Counted from the stretch's first letter, positions 6,954-14,500 are shown. The stretch: 64,000 nucleotides of DNA from Virgibacillus siamensis (GCF_900162695.1 NZ_FUIH01000007.1:1-64000), one strand, 5' to 3'. Numbers and translations are program-made. Notes: a model not told the origin generated them from the letters alone.

Positions 6954-7844
6954 CTAATAATCTAGTTTGTTAACGGAATCTAATAGGTTTTCTTGTGATG
7001 ATTTTACATAACGGGCAGTCATTAAAGTATTAGGCGTTCCGTCGTTCCTCATGTGTCCAAGCAGGACGGCGACTTCTTCAATAGAAACCCCTTTATTAAC
7101 TAGCGACTTAGCGAAAGTGTGTCTTAGCATGTGGGCGTGTAGCTTTTCTATTGTAACCTTTCCTTTTGAATCAGATACACTGTTGAACTTTGCTAATAGA
7201 TGATTAACGGCACGGGTTGTCATTTTGTCGCTTCGGTTTGTATCAAATAAATAGCTTCCCTTCGGCGTGTATCCTTCTTTATATGCTTTTAAATCCTTGT
7301 ATAGACTATCGTTAATAGGAACTTCGCGGAATAAACCGTCTTTACCGTTTCGAACTCTTATAAAGCGTTTATTTAAAACAACGTCTTTAGATTCTAGGTT
7401 CGTTAATTCCTCAACACGTAAGCCCGTATAAAGTAGCGTAGTTATTACCGTATATTCTCTTAACTTCGGGCGTTTACGGTCTAAGAACTCTTTATAAGCC
7501 GAACGTAAAAGTAAATCAGTTTGTTCACCAGATAACCACTTCACGGACGTATTAACTTCGCGTTTCATTTTAACTTGCTTCGTAATATCTTCCTTCATGT
7601 GTCCATTAGCTTCTAACCATTTAAAGAACACCTTTAGGCGTTTAACATGCGTGTTAATCGTTCCTACGGTTCTTCCTTCGTCTACTAATTTCTTTTGGTA
7701 CTTTGCAATATCACGAGGGATTAAAGCCTTTATATCGCTTCCTACGGTTTCTAGGAAGTCGTTAATCGTTGCCTTATGTCCTCTAATTGTATTGTGACTT
7801 TTATTTTCCGATTCTAAGTATTTCAGGTATGTATTTACTAGCAT
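6954..7844 (-). CDS. Second tyrosine recombinase (XerC/XerD-like)
   Basis: 296 aa, the size of Xer proteins. The N-terminal core-binding domain covers ~1-90 (LKYLESENKSHNTIRGHKAT). Catalytic residues are visible as R in LLYTGLRVEELTNL, HxxR in HMLRHTFAKSL, GH in LLGHMRND, and Y in the MTARYVKSSQ segment. ATG start after GAAAGGAA. It is encoded opposite to the surrounding genes and bracketed by crossover-like sites at 6506 and 8015. It may resolve dimers of an excised circular form, or mobilise only itself. It is not the obvious partner of the tRNA-Leu sites, which have their own integrase next to attL. Confidence 0.92.
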   Translation of the reverse strand: MLVNTYLKYLESENKSHNTIRGHKATINDFLETVGSDIKALIPRDIAKYQKKLVDEGRTVGTINTHVKRLKVFFKWLEANGHMKEDITKQVKMKREVNTSVKWLSGEQTDLLLRSAYKEFLDRKRPKLREYTVITTLLYTGLRVEELTNLESKDVVLNKRFIRVRNGKDGLFREVPINDSLYKDLKAYKEGYTPKGSYLFDTNRSDKMTTRAVNHLLAKFNSVSDSKGKVTIEKLHAHMLRHTFAKSLVNKGVSIEEVAVLLGHMRNDGTPNTLMTARYVKSSQENLLDSVNKLDY

Positions 7845-7887
7845 TAAGACAATTCCTTTCAGTCATTTAATAATTTTATTATATGTG

Positions 7888-7900
7888 GGAATCAGACGAA
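7888..7900 (+). repeat. GGAATCAGACGAA motif upstream of recombinase 2
   Basis: A 13-bp motif in the promoter region of the second recombinase. Near-copies occur at 12642-12654 (one mismatch) and, on the other strand, at 12625-12637 and 12722-12734. The first two of these form an inverted pair. It is a candidate protein-binding site shared by the two loci. Confidence 0.45.
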
Positions 7901-8011
7901 AATCAACTAATAGAATTTTTGTCACAATATCTCTAATAAAACCACAACTATAACTAAGGACGTATAAACGTTCACATTTAAGACAAGTTTTATAAAAAAA
8001 TTTTCTCCTCA

Positions 8012-8035
8012 CACTTGTATTTTAGCCCGTTACAA
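8012..8035 (+). repeat. Crossover-like site, copy 2 (recombinase 2)
   Basis: Left arm TTGTATT (8015-8021), centre TTAGCCC (8022-8028) identical to copy 1, and an imperfect right arm GTTACAA (8029-8035). It lies ~170 bp upstream of the recombinase 2 start codon and ~225 bp upstream of the HTH gene on the other strand, so it could equally be an operator. Confidence 0.5.
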
Positions 8036-8259
8036 AGCTAATAGAGTGAGGAAAAGAAATCACCTTTTCCTACGGATACTAATTTTTTCTGCGAAGTGTT
8101 TAGACCGATTAACATTGTCATTTTGTGTTTCTTTGGAACGGATATAAAACGGAGGTTGAGAGAGTGGGCGTTTTTAACACCTTCCTTCGTTTTTCGTCCA
8201 TTCTCTTTTTTTACTCTAAGTTGCACAAAGTAACACATTTAATAAACGGGAGGTATTGT

Positions 8260-8541
8260 ATGAAAACAAATCAAGTTGACGGTGCGTTAACTATGGATAG
8301 CAACATGGTTATTCGAGGAAAAACAATTAAGGTTCTAAGAACAATTAAAAACCAAACATTAACGGACATGAGGAAAGCTACGGATTTAAATATCTCAATG
8401 CTTTCAGCTATGGAGAATGAGAAGCGTTCCCTATCAGCTAGAAACCAAATAAAACTATCAAGGTATCTAGTCCGTGATTTACGATACACGGCGGACGAAA
8501 TTATCGTAATTCAAGCATTCATAAACAATAAGGAGGTTTAA
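8260..8541 (+). CDS. Small helix-turn-helix (XRE-like) protein
   Basis: 93 aa. IKVLRTIKNQTLTDMRKATDL-type sequence followed by NISMLSAMENEKRSLSARNQ matches the XRE HTH pattern: a helix, the turn at 'TDLNIS', and recognition helix 'MLSAMENEKR'. ATG 8260 is chosen over an earlier in-frame start because of the GGGAGGT site seven nt upstream. It begins a rightward run of phage-like genes, with the next ATG 3 nt after its stop codon. It is probably a regulator of the element. Mild uncertainty remains because the protein is short. Confidence 0.75.
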   Translation: MKTNQVDGALTMDSNMVIRGKTIKVLRTIKNQTLTDMRKATDLNISMLSAMENEKRSLSARNQIKLSRYLVRDLRYTADEIIVIQAFINNKEV

Positions 8542-8544
8542 AAC

Positions 8545-8958
8545 ATGGCTAAAAATTATCGCGAGTTATCGCCTAAAGACATTGAAGAACTGACCGAGAT
8601 TTACCAACGGAGATTCCAGGGCGAAACAATTGTCTCTATTTGTAAAGAACTAGGCGTTGACCGTCGGACATATTACCGAAAGAAGGAACACCCACAATGG
8701 AAGAAAATCGAAAAGGAACTAACCGACAAGCTAATTGATAACGCCTATGACGAAATCATGCAGACGGTAGTACAAAAGGCGATTGGCGGTTCTCATAACT
8801 TCGCAAAGCTATACATGGACGTTACCGGCAAGATTAAGTTAACCCGTGAAGTTCGCGAGGACTACGAGAATAGACGCAATGCAGGTTCAACGTCGCCTAT
8901 GGACTTAGAACAACTTAGGGCATTAGTTGAACAAGATAAAATTCGTAGAATTAAGTAA
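8545..8958 (+). CDS. Terminase-small-subunit-like HTH protein
   Basis: 137 aa. The N-terminal part (TEIYQRRFQGETIVSICKEL then GVDRRTYYRKKEHPQW) is a homeodomain-like HTH of the phBC6A51/terminase small-subunit kind. The middle (ELTDKLIDNAYDEIMQTVVQ) is the helical oligomerisation part, and the tail is basic. Small terminases recognise the packaging site of a phage genome. No large terminase follows, so packaging by a helper phage or a purely regulatory role is possible. ATG after AAGGAGG, 3 nt beyond the previous stop codon. Confidence 0.6.
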   Translation: MAKNYRELSPKDIEELTEIYQRRFQGETIVSICKELGVDRRTYYRKKEHPQWKKIEKELTDKLIDNAYDEIMQTVVQKAIGGSHNFAKLYMDVTGKIKLTREVREDYENRRNAGSTSPMDLEQLRALVEQDKIRRIK

Positions 8959-8993
8959 TTTAACATTCAAGTTTTGAAAGGGGAAATTTTATT

Positions 8994-9617
8994 ATGAAAA
9001 CAATCAAGAAAGTCGAGAAGTTAATCGACAAGGGAGAAGCAAGAAAGCAAAAACTAGTTAGTAAAATTGAGGATTTAAAACAAGAAGAAAAGGCATTGTA
9101 TGAAGCCGTTCAAGATGATTTTAATTTAGCAATTATTGAGGATAAAGAACCTTCTAAGAAGTTAAGCAGCGACCTTGAAAAAGTTCGTCAAGAACTAAAA
9201 GAAAAGCAATTCCAGTTAAGCCAAATTGACGCGGTTGTTCAAAAGGAACTAGAGAAGGCGAAAGCCGAAGTCGAGGAAGAACGCCGAGAGTATGAAGCCG
9301 AGAAACGCGAGGAATTCCGTAAGCTATTCGACGAGATTAACGAAGCTAAATTAGAGTTCCTTAACAAGTTAATCGAGTATCGTAACAAACACCGCGAGTA
9401 TTCAAGCGAACACGTTAGAACGTTTAAGGATATTCACGAACGCGTAGGCTTGCGTATGCCAGACCCTAGAGAACATAACAAGATTTTCTTACAACAACGA
9501 CACCAAATTTCAGACCGTTATAGCCCTATGGTTTACATGGACGAGTTACGCGGGGCATTGGTTGACGGTAAACTACCGTTTGCAACTGAAAAGAACAAAG
9601 AAGCATTTAAAAAGTAA
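8994..9617 (+). CDS. Long coiled-coil protein
   Basis: 207 aa, rich in K and E. Residues ~10-125 form a nearly unbroken coiled coil (ELKEKQFQLSQIDAVVQKEL, KAEVEEERREYEAEKREEFR). The C-terminal ~70 residues are less charged (LRMPDPREHNKIFLQQRHQI). It resembles scaffold- or tail-associated phage proteins only in composition, and I assign no function. ATG after GGGGAAATTTTATT. It is followed by a terminator, which closes the first small operon (8260-9617). Confidence 0.7.
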   Translation: MKTIKKVEKLIDKGEARKQKLVSKIEDLKQEEKALYEAVQDDFNLAIIEDKEPSKKLSSDLEKVRQELKEKQFQLSQIDAVVQKELEKAKAEVEEERREYEAEKREEFRKLFDEINEAKLEFLNKLIEYRNKHREYSSEHVRTFKDIHERVGLRMPDPREHNKIFLQQRHQISDRYSPMVYMDELRGALVDGKLPFATEKNKEAFKK

Positions 9618-9653
9618 TTCACTCACTTAAATTTGTATTAAAAAAGACACTTC

Positions 9654-9690
9654 AACGGCGGGGCGTTCGATTGTCCCGTCGTTAATATTT
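9654..9690 (+). terminator. Terminator after coiled-coil gene
   Basis: 9-bp stem AACGGCGGG/CCCGTCGTT with one G-U, then AATATTTG. The T-run is weak. Confidence 0.5.
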
Positions 9691-9725
9691 GAATACTTGA
9701 CTATATAAAATGGGGGCATTTTCAA

Positions 9726-9791
9726 ATGAGTAAGGTAGACATATCGTTATGGGTTCTATTCATTTTCACGGCATTTCAAAACATCATGTAG
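9726..9791 (+). CDS. 21-aa hydrophobic micropeptide
   Basis: ATG at 9726, nine nt after GGGGG, encodes MSKVDISLWVLFIFTAFQNI plus M and a TAG stop at 9789. The centre (SLWVLFIFTAF) could span or lie on a membrane. It lies 14 nt before the next gene, whose own GGGGGC site overlaps its end. It may be a leader peptide or a membrane micropeptide; evidence is limited to the ribosome site and composition. Confidence 0.4.
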   Translation: MSKVDISLWVLFIFTAFQNIM

Positions 9792-9805
9792 GGGGCTATT
9801 AAATT

Positions 9806-10138
9806 ATGAGTGTAACAAAAAGGAAGAAAGAAAAAGCATATAACGAAATATCCGAGGAACTACGTTTTGCAATCCTAGTAGACTATGAACAAGGTACTAA
9901 GTGGAGAGACATAGCAGAATTTCACGAAGTAGATTATAGAATCGTCGAATCAGTATGCAGGAAAAGACAATTCGAGGAACGAGAAGCACAAGAACGTAAA
10001 GAAGGCGAACGAGGTACAAAGACTATTCGTTACTTCAAGGGCGAAAGGTTAAGTGATGGGAAGCCGTCACCTATAAAGAAATATAACCTTAAAGACTTGA
10101 CCGAAGCAGAGAAAAAGGAACTAGGATTCTTGAATTAA
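9806..10138 (+). CDS. HTH protein of the element
   Basis: 110 aa. Residues 15-55 (ELRFAILVDYEQGTKWRDIA, FHEVDYRIVESVCRKRQFE) form a helix-turn-helix of the homeodomain/resolvase type, followed by a charged, probably flexible tail (EEREAQERKEGERGTKTI). DNA binding is likely; the target is unknown. ATG after GGGGGCTATTAAATT. It heads a tightly packed operon running to 11359. Confidence 0.65.
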   Translation: MSVTKRKKEKAYNEISEELRFAILVDYEQGTKWRDIAEFHEVDYRIVESVCRKRQFEEREAQERKEGERGTKTIRYFKGERLSDGKPSPIKKYNLKDLTEAEKKELGFLN

Positions 10139-10167
10139 GTTATCAAAAATAGGGGGCAATTTTAATC

Positions 10168-10785
10168 ATGGCACTAATCGTTAAACACAATCAGAAAATA
10201 ATCGCATATTCACACGAAGGAAAGGTACGCGGGAGACTTTGCAACAAATGTTATAGCATGAAAAGAATTGACGCGTTCCACGATAACCCTAGAGGGTTTG
10301 AGGGGAAACATTCTACTTGTAAAACTTGTCAAGGGGTATATTCGAAGGAGAACCAAAAGAAGAACGAATACATTCATTCTAAGCTATATAACTACCGACA
10401 AAAGGCGTTAGAAAATGGACTACCTTCCGTTAACTCTATCGAGATTATGGAGAAGGCAAAGGACGAACAACGCGGAGAATGTGTACTAACTGGAAGTAAA
10501 GACAACCTATCTACCGACCATTTCACACCGTTAAAATGGGGTACGGGAATGGGCGACACTTACGAGAATATTATCTATATGGATAGATGGTTAAACACTT
10601 CTAAGGGCAATAGAAACCCCTTTTCGTGGATTAAGAATCAACCTAAAGAGATTCAAGACCGATTCTATTATATTCTTGTTCCAATGCTTGCAGACCGTAA
10701 CGGAATGACACCGAGAGAGTTTAAAGAGTATGTAAACGAATGTTATGCAGAATACGAAGCTAACAAGGACTATAAGGAGGTTTAA
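10168..10785 (+). CDS. HNH-type endonuclease with N-terminal zinc ribbon
   Basis: 205 aa. The N-terminal part has two CxxC pairs (CNKCYS at ~25 and CKTCQG at ~50) forming a zinc ribbon. The centre has GECVLTGSKDNLSTDHFTPL followed by YENIIYMDRWLNTSKGNRNP, an HNH/recombination-endonuclease-VII-like core with the DH pair, then N and N residues. It is probably a free-standing phage endonuclease. ATG after GGGGGC. The next gene starts 4 nt after its stop codon, so they are translationally linked. Confidence 0.75.
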   Translation: MALIVKHNQKIIAYSHEGKVRGRLCNKCYSMKRIDAFHDNPRGFEGKHSTCKTCQGVYSKENQKKNEYIHSKLYNYRQKALENGLPSVNSIEIMEKAKDEQRGECVLTGSKDNLSTDHFTPLKWGTGMGDTYENIIYMDRWLNTSKGNRNPFSWIKNQPKEIQDRFYYILVPMLADRNGMTPREFKEYVNECYAEYEANKDYKEV

Positions 10786-10788
10786 ACC

Positions 10789-10953
10789 GTGGAAGATAAT
10801 AAATTATACGTAGAAGCCTTATTAAAAGGTAAGGAAGTTAGGAACATGAAATCCGAGATTGTAGAAATTTTCAAAAACCATTTAGAAAACGTTAATGATA
10901 TTGAACTATTAAAAGCCGTTAAACAATACATGCTAAAAGGAGAGGTTAAGTAA
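10789..10953 (+). CDS. Small hypothetical protein (54 aa)
   Basis: GTG start seven nt after AAGGAGG. The product is a 54-aa helical protein beginning MEDNKLYVEALLKGKEV and ending in MLKGEVK. The stop codon overlaps the ATG of the next gene (TAATG), so translation is coupled. The family is not recognised. The good ribosome site and coupling make it a real gene. Confidence 0.7.
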   Translation: MEDNKLYVEALLKGKEVRNMKSEIVEIFKNHLENVNDIELLKAVKQYMLKGEVK

Positions 10954-11126
10954 TGGAAAAGGTTACATTTTACGTTCACAAGGATTCTAACAAGATTGTA
11001 TCTAAAGTTTGTGGGGGTTGCGGGGCTATTAAACTAGTAGACGACTTTCCAACGTTTGAAGAAGGTAAAAAGAAAATGAACTTTTCATCTAATTGTATTG
11101 AATGTGAGAAAGGGGAACAAGAATAA
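10953..11126 (+). CDS. Small zinc-ribbon protein (57 aa)
   Basis: The ATG overlaps the previous stop codon and its own stop codon overlaps the next ATG (TAATG at both ends). Two CxxC pairs, CGGCGA at ~22 and CIECEK at ~49, frame KLVDDFPTFEEGKKKMNF and indicate one zinc ribbon. The spacing resembles the N-terminal ribbon of the HNH protein two genes upstream, so this may be its stand-alone version. The function is unknown. Confidence 0.75.
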   Translation: MEKVTFYVHKDSNKIVSKVCGGCGAIKLVDDFPTFEEGKKKMNFSSNCIECEKGEQE

Positions 11127-11359
11127 TGACACGTAAACTAACACCTTATGAACTAATGGCTATGGGATACGATAAGACCGAAAAAGAGACATTAGAGGAC
11201 GGCGGACAAGAAGCCGAGGTAATCAAGAAGGATAACAAGGAAGAACGACCGTTATCAGCTATTGAAATGTTAATGGCGGGCTATAATCCCGATTCTACGC
11301 AAAAGGAAAAGGAAGTAACCGTTAATCCTAACGAAATTGAAAAGGAAGGCGATAAGTAG
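11126..11359 (+). CDS. Small acidic protein with two copies of an LTxYELMxxGY motif
   Basis: 77 aa. LTPYELMAMGYDK near residue 5 and LSAIEMLMAGYNP near residue 43 are clear repeats of a short helical motif separated by a charged linker; the tail is Glu/Lys rich. Tandem short linear motifs suggest a bivalent adaptor that clamps two copies of a partner, which is inference. Translation is coupled to the zinc-ribbon gene. The family is not recognised. Confidence 0.7.
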   Translation: MTRKLTPYELMAMGYDKTEKETLEDGGQEAEVIKKDNKEERPLSAIEMLMAGYNPDSTQKEKEVTVNPNEIEKEGDK

Positions 11360-11365
11360 GGTTAA

Positions 11366-11491
11366 GGAATTCAAATAGAAGCCCCAGACGGAAAGCAAAC
11401 ACTAACAAGAAGTCTAACGGCTTATAAGCCTTCCACGGCTAAACAAATGGTAGACGCACATAATAAACGAACTAGAGGGACGGCAAAATAA
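11366..11491 (+). pseudogene. Small open frame without a start codon
   Basis: The 41 codons from GGA 11366 to TAA 11489 read IQIEAPDGKQTLTRSLTAYK and on, with a phage-protein-like composition. No ATG, GTG or TTG precedes it in frame after the stop at 11363; the first possible starts are ATT 11369 or ATA 11375. It is probably the tail of a gene whose front was lost. It ends in a hairpin ACGGC/GCCGT followed by T-rich sequence. Confidence 0.35.
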
Positions 11492-11527
11492 AGCCGTTCT
11501 TCTCTTTTGTCAAAAGGAGGATTAAAA

Positions 11528-11734
11528 ATGCCAAGTAAAGCATATTACGAATTACTACACATGCTAGACCCCGAAGAATTAGCAAAAGGGAATCGACTTC
11601 ATATCGAAATTGCTAAACGAATGGCGGGCGAACTTAAAGGGGAAATATATTGGAAACACCCCGACGAAAAGCCCTTCCGTGAAATGACAAGAGAAGAACA
11701 AATAGAAGCATTAAGAAAAATAGTTCGGGATTAA
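11528..11734 (+). CDS. Small hypothetical protein (68 aa)
   Basis: ATG 11528 follows AAAAGGAGG at the usual distance. The product (MPSKAYYELLHMLDPEELAK, ... MTREEQIEALRKIVRD) is helical and acidic. I do not recognise the family; similar small proteins are frequent in Bacillus phages. A terminator follows the stop codon directly. Confidence 0.7.
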   Translation: MPSKAYYELLHMLDPEELAKGNRLHIEIAKRMAGELKGEIYWKHPDEKPFREMTREEQIEALRKIVRD

Positions 11735-11756
11735 ACTTCCCGTTCTTTTTTACATA
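11726..11756 (+). terminator. Terminator after 68-aa gene
   Basis: Stem CGGGA/TCCCG then TTCTTTTTTA, overlapping the stop codon. Confidence 0.7.
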
Positions 11757-11839
11757 CTAGGCTTACGAGTTAGCCGTTACGTTTTTGCGTTATACGGCGA
11801 TAGGGGATATTTAGGGAAATTGATAATATTATTACAAGA

Positions 11840-11876
11840 CGGAGGACATTACGTTCCTTCGTCTCTTTTTTTTATA
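11840..11876 (+). terminator. Strong stand-alone terminator
   Basis: 9-bp stem AGACGGAGG/CCTTCGTCT (one G-U) followed by a run of seven or more T. No recognised gene lies directly upstream, so an untranslated transcript may end here. Confidence 0.65.
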
Positions 11877-11997
11877 TACATGTAGCTTATGCTAGTAACA
11901 TGTTTGAGAGAAGCCCTACAACGAAGTGAAACATTCTTTATCGACCAATTACCCATCTAACTTCGTCGGAGAACGCCTTATTTAATTTCCCTTATAT

Positions 11998-12245
11998 TTA
12001 GTCTTTATATACTATGGTTATTTTCGTTTGTGCCGTTCCTTCTCGTTCTTCAGCTTCTTCTAGTTCTACATCAAAAGATACCATTGTTCCTTCCATGTAG
12101 CCTTTATAACTTCGTCTACTAAATTTGTATCACATACGATACTTCCACGTTTTGTTAAAATATTGGCGTAGTGTTGGGCTTTTGTTGGTGTGGAATTTGC
12201 AAATTTAAGGACTTCTTCTTCCGTCATATAACGTAACTTTGTCAT
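11998..12245 (-). pseudogene. Small minus-strand gene with a 1-nt frameshift
   Basis: ATG at 12245 (minus) follows a strong GGAGGGG site. The zero frame gives MTKLRYMTEEEVLKFANSTP and reaches LVDEVIK, then runs out of sense to TAG at 12066. Shifting by one base near 12101-12106 continues as GYMEGTMVSFDVELEEAEER and ends at TAA 11998. The two parts fit as one ~82-aa protein, so a single-base deletion is likely; programmed frameshifting is an alternative. The family is not recognised. Confidence 0.6.
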
Positions 12246-13307
12246 TATTTAACCCCTCCAATTCTTTTATTTTATTATATCAAAAATTCGGCTGGTACGT
12301 TTATCAACCTTTTGTAAAGATAGATACTTTTAGATAAGGGTTAGATAAGGATAGATTACCGTTAATAATGCACCTTGTTAATGCAGGACGGTTGGTTTAG
12401 TAAAGAGTATGACGAATAGTAAAATACAAATAACGTCCCATACGTACACACCCCTAATTATCTTTATTTGTGTCTATACCCCTTTTCCTTCCAGTAACGG
12501 CGGGTGTTTAACGTATATTCCCCGTATGTATTGTATATGGGTAGTGGGACAAATAACGCCCCTCATAGCGTAGCATACACCGTCAATTATTCTACAAGAT
12601 ACTAAGCTAATCCCTTATACGATTTTCGTCTTATTCCGTGGGGAATCGGACGAATATAACGCGTTAGATAATAAGACTAAACGAAAGACCAAGGATTAAA
12701 GACTATTGATTCCCTTTTTCTTTCGTCTGATTCCTCTTAACCCTTCGTACTTCCGTAACGTGATTCCTTATCGTTCACAATCAATGTGGGTTTACGTATA
12801 TATTAACGTTCTAAGCGTTTGATAACGTATAGACCTACACGCCTAACCAATCTTCTAACGGCTTGCTACGTGCTTTCTATGGCTTCTCATAACGTCCTAT
12901 ATAAAGTGTATATGTACGAAAAGAGAAGGGGCGGGGGAACGGGGGACGCACACCCTAGCAATCCCACACCCCGCATGATTTACGTATATATTCTAAAAAC
13001 CCCTTCCCGTGTCCTAATTCGATAAATTACCGATTCTACAAAATATAAATTTTCATAAAAAATTAGGGTGTTTTGTGCCTTCGTTAATTCCTTCAATCAT
13101 CATTTACGGTTATTCAAACATGGCTATCCGTTACTTCCGAAAAATATACTTCTCCAAAAAATTAAGGGCTTTTGTGTCACAAGATAGCCCCGACTTTTCC
13201 AAAAAGATATTAGAAACATGTCACAAATTAAGTTCATTTACCACAACTATAAGTAGTCATCTTGTAAAAGTAAATTTAGCAGCTATACATCAAAAGGAGG
13301 AATTACA
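12246..13307. other. 1-kb region without a convincing gene, rich in short repeats
   Basis: Frames at 12819-13025 and 13075-13311 lack ribosome sites and have atypical composition. The region holds an imperfect palindrome at 12625-12654 (TTCGTC..ATTCC / GGAAT..GACGAA), a further copy at 12722-12734, and two copies of TTTACGTATATATT at about 12790 and 12979. The clustering of small repeats suggests a control region or replication origin of the element; no initiator gene was recognised to support an origin. Confidence 0.45.
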
Positions 13308-13655
13308 ATGACTAGAATTATCGAACAATATACGGCAAAGGAAATAATGAGTAGTGAGAGGTTGCAACACTTAGCAAAAGAAGAAATGCTTCAAAGGGTT
13401 AAGGTATTGTATAAGGTAAAAGAAATACTAAGTTTTCCGCGTGACGGGTATATCAATATTTCTAATGTTGCCGAATTTTACGAAGTTGAAGAATCGAAGG
13501 TATCCAGCTTGTTAGGGATTGCGGAAGAACTCGAAGGGGAACTTAACTTACTTGTTTCTAAAATGGATATGTTAAATGTAGGGTTCTTGCTAAATGAATC
13601 AGTAGTAGCCCAAGAGTTAAGAAATCAAGTAGTAAACATTCGGGACGCGGTTTAA
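13308..13655 (+). CDS. Hypothetical phage-like protein (115 aa)
   Basis: ATG follows AAAAGGAGGAATTACA. The protein has an N-terminal helix pair and, at residues ~40-75, GYINISNVAEFYEVEESKVS, which reads like a small winged or HTH 'does the partner match' module seen in phage regulatory proteins (NVAEFYEV). It is probably DNA-binding; no function is assigned. It stands alone between the repeat-rich region and a terminator at 13643. Confidence 0.6.
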   Translation: MTRIIEQYTAKEIMSSERLQHLAKEEMLQRVKVLYKVKEILSFPRDGYINISNVAEFYEVEESKVSSLLGIAEELEGELNLLVSKMDMLNVGFLLNESVVAQELRNQVVNIRDAV

Positions 13656-13676
13656 AGCCGTTGTCCCCTTTTTTAT
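13643..13676 (+). terminator. Terminator after 115-aa gene
   Basis: Stem GGGAC.GCGG/CCGT.TGTCCC with a small bulge, then CCTTTTTTA. Confidence 0.6.
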
Positions 13677-13843
13677 AACCTATTCCATATTCTTATTGTT
13701 AATAGATGAAGTAATAAACGTATAACACGTATGTTATCCCCGTTTTGTTCTTCGTTTTATATATTCGAGATTATTGCACGGTTTCGCACACATAAATTAA
13801 AAAAATCTAAGAAAATATCATTTATTTGTAGGAGGTTAAAACA

Positions 13844-14500
13844 ATGCAAACAATAACGGAAGTGAATCCCGACCAAGTACATTTAATTGCAAAGAGAGAA
13901 CGTATAGAAAGGGTGTACGGTAGGGGGACGCGGTACTATATCATAGCCTTAGAAGAAGCCTGGGGCGAATACTTAGACCTTTACGAGAAGGAAGGGAAGG
14001 ACGCTTTTCGTATAATGTACGATAATCCTAGTATGTATTATCTTGTAGGGAAGAAGATAGACAAGTTCACTAAGGCGTGGAGAAGGAAGGGTTTAACTCG
14101 TGAGGACTTCTATTCTATCTTTTGGGAAACGGCATGGAAAATAACCGAAGCACATACTTTTAGGGACGATTATTTCCTTTATGAAAAGATTCCCCAAGCA
14201 CTAGATAGTGCGGGAATTGATTTTGTGCGTGCTTGTCTTAATACCGATAAAAGGAAGGCGAACTATGATACGGTTAGTTATAAAGATACTAGTTCGTTCA
14301 GATTCGAAGGAGAAGTAGAAACAATGTTAATGATAGACCAATGTTGTAATGGAATAGAACGTGCGGTATTGACGACTTACTTAGAGTGTCCTAATCTTTC
14401 GTACACCGAAATAGGGCGAATACACGGGATAAATCATCATCAAAAAGTTAAAAGGTTAATTGATAGTGCATTGAACAAAATAAAAAAAAGCCCATTATAA
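13844..14500 (+). CDS. Sigma-factor-like protein of the element
   Basis: 218 aa. The centre (REDFYSIFWETAWKITEAHT, ~residues 87-106) resembles sigma region 2 (DLxQExFLRAW-type). The C-terminal 40 residues (LSYTEIGRIHGINHHQKVKR then LIDSALNKIKKS) form a region-4-like HTH. Phages use such proteins to turn on late genes. ATG after a strong TAGGAGGTTAAAAC site, with a ~190-nt upstream region that could hold its promoter. It converges on the minus-strand operon at 14515. Confidence 0.6.
   Translation: MQTITEVNPDQVHLIAKRERIERVYGRGTRYYIIALEEAWGEYLDLYEKEGKDAFRIMYDNPSMYYLVGKKIDKFTKAWRRKGLTREDFYSIFWETAWKITEAHTFRDDYFLYEKIPQALDSAGIDFVRACLNTDKRKANYDTVSYKDTSSFRFEGEVETMLMIDQCCNGIERAVLTTYLECPNLSYTEIGRIHGINHHQKVKRLIDSALNKIKKSPL

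Larger units (their letters stand above)
6506..8028 (-). mobile_element. Possible 1.5-kb recombinase-only unit
   Basis: The gene for recombinase 2 (6954-7844) is the only gene between two directly repeated crossover-like sites 1,509 bp apart. Recombination between the shared TTAGCCC centres would release a circle holding just this gene and its control region. It may thus be a nested minimal element inside the larger one. Alternatively the repeats are operator sites of a shared regulator. Confidence 0.35.

Noticed and set aside
6782..6973. 63-aa gene before the second recombinase
   Set aside because: No ribosome site and the frame runs through a terminator stem.
11360..11876. Toxin-antitoxin locus
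   Set aside because: The small frames here resemble no known toxin or antitoxin fold and lack the paired overlapping layout.
12819..13311. Two genes (68 and 78 aa) in the repeat-rich region
   Set aside because: No ribosome sites, atypical composition, and weak or absent start context.
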